From Enteractinococcus sp. (GTDB taxonomy: Bacteria; Actinomycetota; Actinomycetes; Actinomycetales; Micrococcaceae): a DNA stretch of 8,061 nucleotides. The notes under the pieces are model-generated. The model was not told the origin of the DNA. It searched no databases and was given only the letters and a program-made list of their open reading frames with translations. The DNA lies in the NCBI GenBank assembly GCA_029267455.1, contig JAJUIX010000051.1:1-8061 (forward strand), written 5' to 3'. This document shows, in pieces, positions 1-6,614 of the stretch. Position 1 is the stretch's first letter; each line of letters begins with the position of its first letter. The position numbers were made by a program, and so were the translations under genes.

Positions 1-758
1 AGCCCGGAAATGAGCGCGGTGACGGCCGGAGAGGTTGCCGGATAGGCGCGGGCCAACCAACCGTGCAGGGGCACCACCGAAGCTTTGATCGACAGTGCAA
101 AGATGCTCACGGCCCCGGCAATTGCCACGGTTGGGTCCTGCTGGGCCTGGTTCGCTAGGACGGCGATATTGACCGAGCCGGCGGTGCCGTAGAGGAAGCC
201 GACGCCAATCATGTACAGGGTCGAGGTGAAGAGATTGATGGTGACATACAACCGTGCCCCGTGGACCCGTCGCAGCGGGAGTTTACGGTTGGCGCTCAGG
301 ACATACAGCCCGTAGGTGGGCAGCAGCATGACTTCGAGGAACACGAAGAGGTTGAATAAGTCGGCGGTCAGCAGGGCTCCGTTGACGCCGGTGGTCAAGA
401 TGAGCACCAGTGGCGCGAAGTAGCGGGAGTTGGCCGCGCGGGAGGCTTGGGCGAACCAGATGGAGGTGACCGTCAGGATGAGCGTGACCGACAGCATCAG
501 GGCCGTGAACATGTCAGCGGCGAATGGGATCGCGATGCCGGGTGGCCAGTGGCCGACCTGGTGCGAAATGGCCCCGCCGTCGTTGTCCCAAAAGTAATAG
601 ACCAGTCCGAAAGCGGCTGCCAGCATGATCAGCATCGTGGTGAAATTGACGACGGCGTGCAGGCGCAGCCGGTGGCCGGTGGTGATCAGGAGTCCTGCAA
701 CCAGCAGCGGAAGCGCGACGAACAGGGGCAGCAGCGCGCCGATGGTGTCTGGGCTCAT
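1..758 (-). CDS. mrpD: Na+/H+ antiporter subunit MrpD (MnhD), 3' end outside window
   Basis: Integral membrane subunit of the Mrp cation/proton antiporter, homologous to the proton-pumping NuoL/M/N subunits of complex I. Translation of the minus strand from the ATG at 758 gives 252 codons, open to the left edge, from a family of about 500 residues. Hydrophobic helices fill the visible part. The motif DLFNLFVFLEVM (133-144) carries E142, and K224 lies in SIKASVVPLHGWL; these match the conserved membrane Glu and Lys known to be needed for transport in Bacillus MrpD. The visible end, YPATSPAVTALISG, is a family hallmark. The start is fixed by an AGGAG ribosome site 5 bases upstream and by a 4-base ATGA overlap with mrpC, which suggests translational coupling. 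Gene order A-C-D and the fused MrpA separate it from an Nuo or hydrogenase subunit. Confidence 0.93.
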   Translation of the reverse strand, partial: MSPDTIGALLPLFVALPLLVAGLLITTGHRLRLHAVVNFTTMLIMLAAAFGLVYYFWDNDGGAISHQVGHWPPGIAIPFAADMFTALMLSVTLILTVTSIWFAQASRAANSRYFAPLVLILTTGVNGALLTADLFNLFVFLEVMLLPTYGLYVLSANRKLPLRRVHGARLYVTINLFTSTLYMIGVGFLYGTAGSVNIAVLANQAQQDPTVAIAGAVSIFALSIKASVVPLHGWLARAYPATSPAVTALISG

Positions 759-1153
759 GAGCGCTCCTGGTGTTGTCGGGCGGTCTTGCGCGGCGTGTGG
801 CGTACCCCGTCGGAGCGGGATTCAGCTTCGACGTCGAGTTTTTCCACTGTGCCGGCGGTGTCGTCGTCCTTATCACCGGTTACGGCCAGCACAAGCATGA
901 ACACGGTGATCGAAAACGCGATGACGATGGCTGTCAGCACGAAGGCTTGTGGGAGCGGGTCTGCCATCGCGGAGGGGTCGGCGGATGGGTGGAAGGCTTC
1001 GGTGCGTCGATCGGTGCCTCCAGCCGCAAATAAGATGAGGTTGCCGGCGTGGCCGATGAGCACGAAGCCAAGGATGATGCGCAGCATTTCGCGGCGGGTA
1101 AAGAGGTATACGGCGCCGGCGACGAGCAAGGCCACGGTGAGTGCCAGGGTCAT
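755..1153 (-). CDS. mrpC: Na+/H+ antiporter subunit MrpC (MnhC)
   Basis: Small membrane subunit of the Mrp antiporter, homologous to NuoK, in the cytoplasmic membrane. The product is 132 residues with three predicted helices, roughly 3-18, 24-45 and 68-92. Family signatures are MLRIILGFVLIGHAGNLILF (23-42) and DPLPQAFVLTAIVIAFS (65-81). Residues 93-132 form a charged, hydrophilic tail that makes this protein slightly longer than the roughly 112-residue Bacillus form; I infer that the tail is cytoplasmic and not part of the transport core. The ATG at 1153 overlaps the mrpA stop by ATGA, and a GGAGG ribosome site lies 7 bases upstream, inside the end of mrpA. The gene's own stop overlaps the mrpD start in the same way, so the three genes should be transcribed and translated together. 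Confidence 0.94.
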   Translation of the reverse strand: MTLALTVALLVAGAVYLFTRREMLRIILGFVLIGHAGNLILFAAGGTDRRTEAFHPSADPSAMADPLPQAFVLTAIVIAFSITVFMLVLAVTGDKDDDTAGTVEKLDVEAESRSDGVRHTPRKTARQHQERS

Positions 1154-4008
1154 TTCACGGCCTCCCGCTGCTGGGTTCGTTTCGTAGAGTTATTTTGGAT
1201 GCCCGGTGGTGGTCCGGCTGCCGTTTCGGGTGGTGCTTCCGTGGCTGCTTCGAGTCCGCGTTTTGACCCGAGCATATTGAAGGCACCCAGGATGAGGCCC
1301 AGAACTGCGAAGTAGACGGCGATGTCGAAGATGAGCGAGGTGTTGAGGTCGAAGCCGAAGATGTCCAGGTGGATGGGTTTGAGGAAGGACCCATCGACGA
1401 GCCCGAAGATCCCGACGGCCGAGCCGAGGGCGATGCCGGTGCCGATGAGGCCCATGTAGAGCCAGCGGATGGGGGCTGCGTCGTTGGTCGGGGCGGCCAG
1501 GTAGAGCATCGCAAACGCGGCACCGGTGAGCAGTGCACCGACGAATCCGCCACCGGGTTCATTGTGGCCGCGGACCAACAGGATCAAGCTGAAGACAATC
1601 AGTACCGGTACGGCTATCTTGGCGAAGGTGCGCAGGTAGACCGAGTTGTCGAAGGGGTCCGACAGCGGTGAGGTGTTGAGCACTTGTGCCGTGCGCACGG
1701 GATTCGGTCTGCGCGAGGCCAGTAGCGCGGCCACGGCGACGCCGGCGACGCCCAGCACCGTCAGTTCGCCCAGCGTATCGAGTGCACGGAATTCCACCAG
1801 GATGACGTTGACCAGGTTATTGCCACCGGTGACCTCGGTGCCCTGTTCGGTGAAGTATTGGGCCGGGTCCGACATGCCACGACGCCCGGTGAGCGCATAG
1901 GTTCCGGCGAAGGCGGCCACACCGGCAGCTAGCGCGGCGAAGAGCCCGAGTCGGGTCTTCTGCTCGCGTTGGCCGAAGGTTCTGGGCAGTCTGTGGAGCA
2001 GCAACACCATCACGATAATGGTCAGGATTTCGACGAGTAGCTGGGTCAGGGCGACATCGACCGCGCCCAGGGCAAAGAACCATAGGGTCACCGCGAAACC
2101 AACTGTGCCAAGCACGGCAATTGCCCCAACTCTGGTTCGGGCGCGGATCGTAGCGATAACGCCAACGGCCACGACGGCGACGAGCAGCCAGTCCGTCCAG
2201 CGGGTCAGGTTGGCTTGTTGTTCGGGCAGCTCATCAATGGTAAGCCAGCCGGCCAGAGCAAGCCCGGCGAGCAGTATCGACGGCACGGCAAGGTGGCGGC
2301 CCGGGTTGAGACCGGAGGTCCAGGAACCGACCACGGTCCCGACGTCGATGGTTGCTTGACGCAGTTTTTCGACCGCCCCCAGGCCCGAGAAGGTGAGCGG
2401 CCGCGGCACGAGATACGCTTCAATGTGCGGCAGATACCAGACCGCGACAGCGCCGACACCGATCGCGATGAGTGACAAAACCAGTGCCGGGTTGATGCCG
2501 TGCCATAGGGCTAGCTCGACGTGATGTTCGGTGCCAATGGCAGCGCTGGAGGCTGCCGAAACGATACCGGAAAGCATAAACGGCAGAACGCCGAAAATCA
2601 GTGAGAGCGACGCGTTGACCGCGGGATAGCCCCAGAAGGCTGCGGAAGCTTCGTGGACGGTTTGTCGGTTCGCTGCGTTGCCTCGCGGAGTGTTGATCCA
2701 GTTTTTGGGCGATCGGTATTGCCCCATGGCACCCAGCACGAAGCGTCCTGAGTAGGCGAAAGTACATATGGCAATCAGTACGACCACGCCGGTAAGCACA
2801 GCGCTGACGACCGCGGGGAGGTTTGCATGCAGGAACGCGTCGAAGAGGGATTCTTTCGAGACAAAGCCCAGCATCGGCGGGATGCCGGCCATCGATGCCG
2901 CTCCTAGGATGACGACTGTCAAGGTGGCGGGCATGGCCATCTTGCGCACCGTCAACATGCGCATATCGCGCGTTCCGGCTTGGTGATCAATGACGCCTAC
3001 TGCCAGGAAGAGTGCGGATTTAAAGAGGGCGTGGGCAATGGTGTGCAGGATGGCTGCGGTGAGAGCAGCTGGGGTGCCGATGCCGATGAGGGCGACTAGG
3101 TATCCCAGTTGTGACATCGTGGAATAGGCCAGCAGTTCCTTCAGGTCGTAGCGCCGCAGAGCCGATACGGCGCCCATCAGAGCGGTGATCAGACCGGAGC
3201 ACAGGAGTAATACGAGCCAGAGCGTATTGCCGGCTAATACGGGCGAGAATAAGAGCAGCAGATAAATTCCGGCTTTGACCATGGCGGCAGCATGCAGGTA
3301 TGCCGACACCGGTGAGATCGCGACCATCGAGTCTGGAAGCCATGACTGGAATGGAAATTGGGCCGACTTGGTGCAGGCCGCCAGTACCAACGTGAGGATG
3401 ATCCAGGTAACCGTCGTGGGTTGGCTCCATAGGTCGGAGGCCAGAATCTCTGTGATGACAGTGGTACCCGTTGAAGCAATCATCACCGCTACGGCTGCCA
3501 GTAGTGATAGTCCACCCATGACGGTGACAAGTAGGGTTCGCACCGCTGGTTTTCGTGCGTGGGATCCGGAACGGGCAATGAGAAAGAACGATGCCAGCGT
3601 GGTAGCTTCCCATGCCACATACAGCACCATGACGTCGTTGGCTAAGACGAGGATGAGCATCGCCAGCGCGAAGGTGGTCATGGATAAATAGAAGCTGGTG
3701 ATTTTCGTGGTGCCCAAATATTTGGCTGAATAGAACAGCACCCCGGCGCCAATGACCAGCACTAGGAGACCAAAAACTAGCGATAGTCCGTCGAGTCGTA
3801 GGTGAAATCCGACGTGAAAGAAATCCGGAATCCAGGGATAGTATTCGATGACTTGTCCATCGGAGCGGCTATAGGCTTGGCCAAGTATCCAGGCTGCGAT
3901 CGCCAGGGGTATCCACAGGATCCATCCGGCATAACGTCCAAGCCAATGCGAGAGCGGAGCTGCCAAGATCACTGCGATCAGTGTAAATGAGACCGCTAGT
4001 AATAGCAC
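1150..4008 (-). CDS. mrpA: Na+/H+ antiporter subunit MrpA with fused MrpB domain
   Basis: Largest subunit of the Mrp antiporter, 952 residues, many membrane helices. Residues about 1-470 are a NuoL-like proton-channel module: E134 in VLYVAWEATTLASFF, K214 in TKSAQFPFQSWLPDSM, H239 and K245 in YLHAAAMVKAG, K290, and H322/H326/K330 in LHTIAHALFK. The conserved Glu and Lys correspond to residues known to be essential in Bacillus MrpA. Residues about 605-765 carry the MrpA-specific C-terminal helices, including DVALTQLLVEILTI (E660) and LVEFRALDTLGELTVLG (D744, E748). Residues about 785-912 are a complete MrpB/MnhB domain with LVRGHNEPGGGFVGALL (811-827). A Pro/Ala-rich hydrophilic tail follows. 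The fusion resembles the six-gene (group 2, PhaAB-type) operons rather than the seven-gene Bacillus type. The start is GTG, supported by a GAGGTG ribosome site 7 bases upstream. Confidence 0.95.
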   Translation of the reverse strand: MLLLAVSFTLIAVILAAPLSHWLGRYAGWILWIPLAIAAWILGQAYSRSDGQVIEYYPWIPDFFHVGFHLRLDGLSLVFGLLVLVIGAGVLFYSAKYLGTTKITSFYLSMTTFALAMLILVLANDVMVLYVAWEATTLASFFLIARSGSHARKPAVRTLLVTVMGGLSLLAAVAVMIASTGTTVITEILASDLWSQPTTVTWIILTLVLAACTKSAQFPFQSWLPDSMVAISPVSAYLHAAAMVKAGIYLLLLFSPVLAGNTLWLVLLLCSGLITALMGAVSALRRYDLKELLAYSTMSQLGYLVALIGIGTPAALTAAILHTIAHALFKSALFLAVGVIDHQAGTRDMRMLTVRKMAMPATLTVVILGAASMAGIPPMLGFVSKESLFDAFLHANLPAVVSAVLTGVVVLIAICTFAYSGRFVLGAMGQYRSPKNWINTPRGNAANRQTVHEASAAFWGYPAVNASLSLIFGVLPFMLSGIVSAASSAAIGTEHHVELALWHGINPALVLSLIAIGVGAVAVWYLPHIEAYLVPRPLTFSGLGAVEKLRQATIDVGTVVGSWTSGLNPGRHLAVPSILLAGLALAGWLTIDELPEQQANLTRWTDWLLVAVVAVGVIATIRARTRVGAIAVLGTVGFAVTLWFFALGAVDVALTQLLVEILTIIVMVLLLHRLPRTFGQREQKTRLGLFAALAAGVAAFAGTYALTGRRGMSDPAQYFTEQGTEVTGGNNLVNVILVEFRALDTLGELTVLGVAGVAVAALLASRRPNPVRTAQVLNTSPLSDPFDNSVYLRTFAKIAVPVLIVFSLILLVRGHNEPGGGFVGALLTGAAFAMLYLAAPTNDAAPIRWLYMGLIGTGIALGSAVGIFGLVDGSFLKPIHLDIFGFDLNTSLIFDIAVYFAVLGLILGAFNMLGSKRGLEAATEAPPETAAGPPPGIQNNSTKRTQQREAVK

Positions 4009-4015
4009 GGTGCTT

Positions 4016-4021
4016 CACCTC
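4016..4021 (-). promoter_or_regulatory. ribosome binding site for mrpA (decides GTG start)
   Basis: On the minus strand GAGGTG stands 7 bases before the GTG at 4008. It is the only good Shine-Dalgarno match nearby and supports a GTG rather than a later ATG or TTG start. The resulting N terminus, MLLLAVSFTLIAVIL, is a normal first membrane helix for MrpA. Confidence 0.7.
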
Positions 4022-4119
4022 TTCGCAGGCAACTCGGCAAGACTTCGTCGACTCACCGGTTAGGCGTGTTAGGAATTCAAAATTTCGACATGGAATAAGT
4101 GCACGGACGGCACCAGCCA

Positions 4120-4149
4120 ATATTGACACAAGTCACTCTACAGTTTCAA
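4120..4149 (-). promoter_or_regulatory. possible promoter of the mrpA-C-D operon
   Basis: On the minus strand TTGAAA (4144-4149) is followed after 18 bases by CAATAT (4120-4125), with a TG placed like an extended -10 element. Initiation here would give a leader of about 105 bases before mrpA. The -10 match is only 3 of 6, so this is a weak call. The best evidence for a promoter in this gap is that the tRNA terminator lies upstream of it, so mrpA needs its own start. I recognised no riboswitch fold in the leader (4009-4113). Confidence 0.25.
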
Positions 4150-4174
4150 ATGCATTACTCATGCGGACATGCCG

Positions 4175-4191
4175 GGCTGTTGGGAACAGCC
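4175..4191. repeat. short perfect inverted repeat (hairpin)
   Basis: GGCTGTT and AACAGCC form a perfect 7-base-pair inverted repeat around GGG on the plus strand. It lies 13 bases beyond the tRNA-Leu terminator hairpin in the direction of tRNA transcription, and upstream of the mrp promoter region. No T-run follows on either strand, so it is not a canonical intrinsic terminator. It could be a back-up terminator, an RNA-processing structure or a protein site. Confidence 0.5.
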
Positions 4192-4204
4192 GCAGGGTAC
4201 AAGA

Positions 4205-4242
4205 AAGCCCCGCAACCGTTTCGTACGGGGGTTGCAGGGCTT
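4205..4242 (-). terminator. intrinsic terminator after tRNA-Leu
   Basis: Read on the minus strand, AAGCCCTGCAACC pairs with GGTTGCGGGGCTT over 13 positions with one T-G wobble, enclosing a 12-base loop. The stem starts 6 bases past the tRNA CCA end and is followed by TTCTTGT, a short, interrupted T-run. Position and strength make it the transcription stop of the single-gene tRNA unit, and it insulates mrpA from tRNA transcription. Confidence 0.85.
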
Positions 4243-4248
4243 AGCGTT

Positions 4249-4333
4249 TGGTACCCGAAGTGGGACTCGAACCCACACATCTTTCGATATTGCATTTTGA
4301 GTGCAACGCGTCTACCAATTCCGCCATTCGGGC
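4249..4333 (-). tRNA. tRNA-Leu (anticodon CAA)
   Basis: Class II tRNA of 85 bases including an encoded CCA end, delivering leucine to UUG codons. On the minus strand the acceptor arm pairs GCCCGAA with TTCGGGT (six Watson-Crick pairs and a G-T), with discriminator A followed by CCA. The anticodon stem TTGCA/TGCAA encloses the loop CTCAAAA, giving anticodon CAA at 4297-4299. The D region reads TGGCGGAATTGGTAGACGC, typical of tRNA-Leu. The long variable arm ATC-GAAA-GAT lies at 4279-4288. The T arm GTGGG-TTCGAGT-CCCAC lies at 4260-4276. All arms fold without mismatch, so it should be functional. The gene stands alone with its own promoter and terminator, between the mrp operon and the divergent response regulator gene. 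Confidence 0.98.
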
Positions 4334-4346
4334 TAGCACCTAGACT

Positions 4347-4374
4347 ATTTTACACAAGATTTAGGAATTACCAA
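4347..4374 (-). promoter_or_regulatory. promoter of tRNA-Leu
   Basis: On the minus strand TTGGTA (4369-4374) and TAAAAT (4347-4352) are separated by 16 bases. The -10 element ends 13 bases before the mature tRNA 5' end, leaving a short leader of about 6 bases for RNase P to remove. Both hexamers are close to the housekeeping-sigma consensus and the placement is typical for a tRNA gene. Confidence 0.6.
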
Positions 4375-4398
4375 ACACAGTCTGTCGGGTATCTAACG

Positions 4399-4404
4399 TA
4401 CAAT
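4399..4404 (+). promoter_or_regulatory. possible -10 element for the response regulator gene
   Basis: TACAAT matches the -10 consensus at 5 of 6 positions and would start a transcript about 36 bases before the ATG at 4447. No convincing -35 hexamer lies 16-18 bases upstream, so this promoter is tentative. The gene follows a minus-strand tRNA, so it needs a plus-strand promoter somewhere in 4334-4440 or further upstream. Confidence 0.35.
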
Positions 4405-4446
4405 GAAACACTGACGAATGCACTAGTGAGCCGATAAAGAGGACCG

Positions 4447-5046
4447 ATGACAGACAACGAGTCACCAGCACCAATGCGCATTGTCGTGGCGGAGGACGAA
4501 ACCATTATCCGGTTAGATATTGTGGAAACGCTCACCGCTCAGGGCTATGAGGTTGTCGGCGAGGCCGAGAATGGGCAGCGGGCCATTGAGCTGGTTGAAG
4601 AGTTGGCGCCAGATGTGGTGCTCATGGATATTTCGATGCCGGTCATGGACGGCCTATCTGCCACCCGTGCTATTGCCGAGCGTTCACTAGCGCCCGTGGT
4701 CATTTTGACGGCTTTTTCGCAGCGTGACTTGATTGATCAGGCGACTCAAGCCGGTGCGATGAGTTATATCGTCAAACCGTTCAGTGAAACCGACTTGGTG
4801 CCTGCTATTGAATTAGCTAAAGCACGTTTTGACCAGTTGGTCACACTTGAAGCGGAGGTTTCTGACCTTGCTGCGCGTTTTGAGACCCGTAAGTTAGTGG
4901 ATCGGGCAAAAACTCTGTTGCAGCAGAGGTTAGAACTTACCGAACCAGAAGCGTTTCGGTGGATCCAGAAAACATCGATGGATCGCCGACTTACAATGCG
5001 GGACGTTGCCCAGACGGTAATCGACCAGCTGGGCAAATCCTCCTAG
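4447..5046 (+). CDS. pdtaR: PdtaR-like response regulator, receiver plus ANTAR RNA-binding domain
   Basis: Two-domain response regulator of 199 residues that should act by transcription antitermination on RNA, not by DNA binding. Residues 11-125 are a CheY-like receiver: acidic pair E16/D17, phosphate-accepting D61 in VVLMDISMPVMDG, T88 in ILTAF and K110 in VKPF, so all phosphorylation residues are present. A linker helix (about 128-147) leads into an ANTAR domain (about 147-194) with ETRKLVDRAKTLL, EPEAFRWIQ and LTMRDVAQTVI. This matches the layout of Mycobacterium tuberculosis PdtaR (Rv1626), the partner of histidine kinase PdtaS; no kinase gene is in this window. The ATG at 4447 has GAGGA only 3 bases upstream, a tight spacing; the alternative ATG at 4474 (M10) would still keep the whole receiver. 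The gene ends base-to-base with convergent pyk. Confidence 0.93.
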   Translation: MTDNESPAPMRIVVAEDETIIRLDIVETLTAQGYEVVGEAENGQRAIELVEELAPDVVLMDISMPVMDGLSATRAIAERSLAPVVILTAFSQRDLIDQATQAGAMSYIVKPFSETDLVPAIELAKARFDQLVTLEAEVSDLAARFETRKLVDRAKTLLQQRLELTEPEAFRWIQKTSMDRRLTMRDVAQTVIDQLGKSS

Positions 5047-6546
5047 TTACATCGGTGACCAGCCGGAGATCGCATCCCATTGGTGTGCAGACGGTGCCAC
5101 AGCGGTATCGATGAGTGCCGGATCGATTTCTGCCGTCGTGGAGCCCATGCGGTGCACTTTGAGCATGTTCGTGGTGCCCGGTACTCCCGGAGGCGAACCA
5201 GCCACCATAACGACCAGGTCATTCATCTGGGCGAGACCACTTTTGACGAGTTCGTAATCGATTTGTTCGGTCATCTGGTCGGTCGAGTCTTTAAACGGAA
5301 CGATCTTTGGAATCACGCCCCATGACAAGCACAACACATTGCTGGTCGTATAGGAGTGGGTGAACGCATAGATCGGTTGTGGTGCACGCAGCCGTGATAG
5401 GCGTCGTGCCGAGTCACCCGATTGGGTAAAGGCCACCAGAAACGGAATGTCGAGCGCCTGGGCGATGTCGACAGCGGCCCGGGTGATCGCTCCGCCACGT
5501 GTTCCTGGGCGAGTTCCCAGCGGTGGCATCCGGTCAAGACCCTGTTCCTCCGTGGCTTTGATGATGCTGGCCATGGTTTGCACGGTGCGGACAGGATATT
5601 TACCGACGGAAGTCTCACCCGAGAGCATCACGGCATCGGCCCCATCCAACACAGCGTTAGCACAGTCAGAGGCTTCAGCTCGTGTTGGTCGAGGATTGTC
5701 GATCATGGATTCCAAGACCTGGGTCGCTACGATGACGGGTTTTGCCCAGCGCCGTGCCAGTTGGATGGCACGTTTTTGGACCATCGGCACTTTCTCGAGG
5801 GGCAGTTCTACGCCGAGATCTCCGCGGGCGACCATGATCGCATCAAAGGCATCGATAATCTCTTGCAGGTTGTCGACCGCTTGGGGTTTTTCAAGTTTTG
5901 CGATGACCGGGATGCGTCGGCCTTCTTCTTCCATGATGGCGTGGACGGCGTCGATATCATCGGCACTGCGGACAAATGACAGGGCGATCATATCGACGCC
6001 CAATTCCAGCGCAAAGCGCAGGTCCTCTTCGTCTTTTTCCGTTAGTGCAGGAATGTTGACCGGGACGCCAGGCAGGTTAATGCCCTTATTATCTGAAACG
6101 GTGCCGCCGATGACGACGTTGGTGACTACCTCAGTTTCGGTGACTTCGATGGCTTGCAGTTCGATTTTGCCGTCATCGATCAGGAGCTGATCTCCGACTT
6201 CGACGTCTTGGGGTAAGCCCTTGAAAGTCGTGGAGCAGATATCCTGTGTTCCTTCAATATCTCGAGTGGTGATGGTGAAGGTGTCACCGTCTTCGAGCAG
6301 ATGAGGTCCGTCTGCGAAGCGCCCCAACCGAATCTTTGGGCCCTGCAGGTCGGCAAATACCGCGACCGGCTGGTCCAGGTCCGATGCTGCTTTCCGGATG
6401 GTTTTAAAGGTCTGGGTATGGACCTCGTGGTCGCCGTGACTGAAGTTGAGCCTGGCGACGTTCACCCCCGCTTTAATTAGCTCACTGGTGGTTTGATATC
6501 CCTGTGTGGCTGGTCCAAATGTTGCGACGATCTTCGCGTGTCTCAT
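5047..6546 (-). CDS. pyk: pyruvate kinase
   Basis: Cytoplasmic glycolytic enzyme that converts phosphoenolpyruvate and ADP to pyruvate and ATP. The chosen start gives 499 residues, normal to slightly long for the family. Order: first barrel part with R32, N34, S36 and H37 in ARLNFSHG, and D66/K71/R73 in DLQGPKIR; B domain about 72-170; second barrel part with catalytic K217 and metal-binding E219 in IAKLEKPQ, D243 in VARGDLGVELP, T275 in VATQVLESM, and RPTRAEASD (286-294); then the C-terminal regulatory domain. All catalytic residues are intact. The ATG at 6546 gives the family N terminus MRHAKIVATFGPAT. The frame stays open to an ATG at 6606, but those 20 extra residues match nothing typical and lack a ribosome site. 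It lies 68 bases after lgt and ends against the pdtaR stop codon. Confidence 0.96.
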   Translation of the reverse strand: MRHAKIVATFGPATQGYQTTSELIKAGVNVARLNFSHGDHEVHTQTFKTIRKAASDLDQPVAVFADLQGPKIRLGRFADGPHLLEDGDTFTITTRDIEGTQDICSTTFKGLPQDVEVGDQLLIDDGKIELQAIEVTETEVVTNVVIGGTVSDNKGINLPGVPVNIPALTEKDEEDLRFALELGVDMIALSFVRSADDIDAVHAIMEEEGRRIPVIAKLEKPQAVDNLQEIIDAFDAIMVARGDLGVELPLEKVPMVQKRAIQLARRWAKPVIVATQVLESMIDNPRPTRAEASDCANAVLDGADAVMLSGETSVGKYPVRTVQTMASIIKATEEQGLDRMPPLGTRPGTRGGAITRAAVDIAQALDIPFLVAFTQSGDSARRLSRLRAPQPIYAFTHSYTTSNVLCLSWGVIPKIVPFKDSTDQMTEQIDYELVKSGLAQMNDLVVMVAGSPPGVPGTTNMLKVHRMGSTTAEIDPALIDTAVAPSAHQWDAISGWSPM

Positions 6547-6553
6547 AACCTTC

Positions 6554-6582
6554 AGTCTATGGTTCGACGTGATGAAAGTTAA
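6554..6582 (-). promoter_or_regulatory. possible pyk promoter for a leaderless transcript
   Basis: On the minus strand TTAACT (6577-6582) and TAGACT (6554-6559) are separated by 17 bases. TAGACT fits the actinobacterial TANNNT -10 pattern. Exactly 7 bases separate it from the ATG at 6546, so transcription would begin at or next to the start codon. The only ribosome-site-like sequence there, GAAGG, lies just 2 bases before the ATG, which suits a leaderless start better than a normal one. Lgt read-through could also express pyk. Confidence 0.4.
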
Positions 6583-6614
6583 GGATTGAGCATTGATGGC
6601 CCGCATGATCTAGG

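Noticed and set aside
447..1187. Plus-strand open frame of 246 codons
   Set aside because: It lies antisense to mrpD, mrpC and the end of mrpA, is rich in Asp, Gly, Gln and Arg with no recognisable domain, and is the usual product of high-GC antisense codon bias.
3020..3613. Minus-strand open frame of 197 codons in a second frame
   Set aside because: It is a frame-shifted copy of the MrpA coding region, Arg/His/Ser-rich, with no membrane segments and no domain.
1..4008. Complex I (NuoL/K/M) or membrane hydrogenase subunits instead of Mrp
   Set aside because: The A-C-D gene order, the fused MnhB domain and the MrpA-specific C-terminal helices are diagnostic of Mrp; no Nuo or hydrogenase catalytic genes are nearby.
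4249..4333. tRNA-Leu as an attachment site for an integrated element
   Set aside because: No integrase, no duplicated tRNA 3' end and no foreign-looking genes are present on either side within the window.
4099..4437. Plus-strand open frame of 112 codons between mrpA and pdtaR
   Set aside because: Its middle (YPKWDSNPH..., LSATRLPIPPFG) is the translation of the antisense strand of the tRNA-Leu, a well-known spurious protein pattern. It also crosses the terminator and has no ribosome site.
4009..4446. ANTAR-target RNA (paired hairpins with A-x-x-G hexaloops) for autoregulation by PdtaR
   Set aside because: I checked the hairpins in this gap on both strands. The loops are 3 and about 12 bases and do not fit the ANNGNN hexaloop pattern.
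5447..6190. Plus-strand Ser-rich open frame of 247 codons
   Set aside because: It is wholly antisense to the intact, well-conserved pyruvate kinase gene; the composition is the complement of pyk codons and no family is recognisable.
6547..6606. Twenty-codon N-terminal extension of pyruvate kinase from the ATG at 6606
   Set aside because: There is no ribosome site before it, the residues do not resemble the family N terminus, and a promoter-like element lies inside it.
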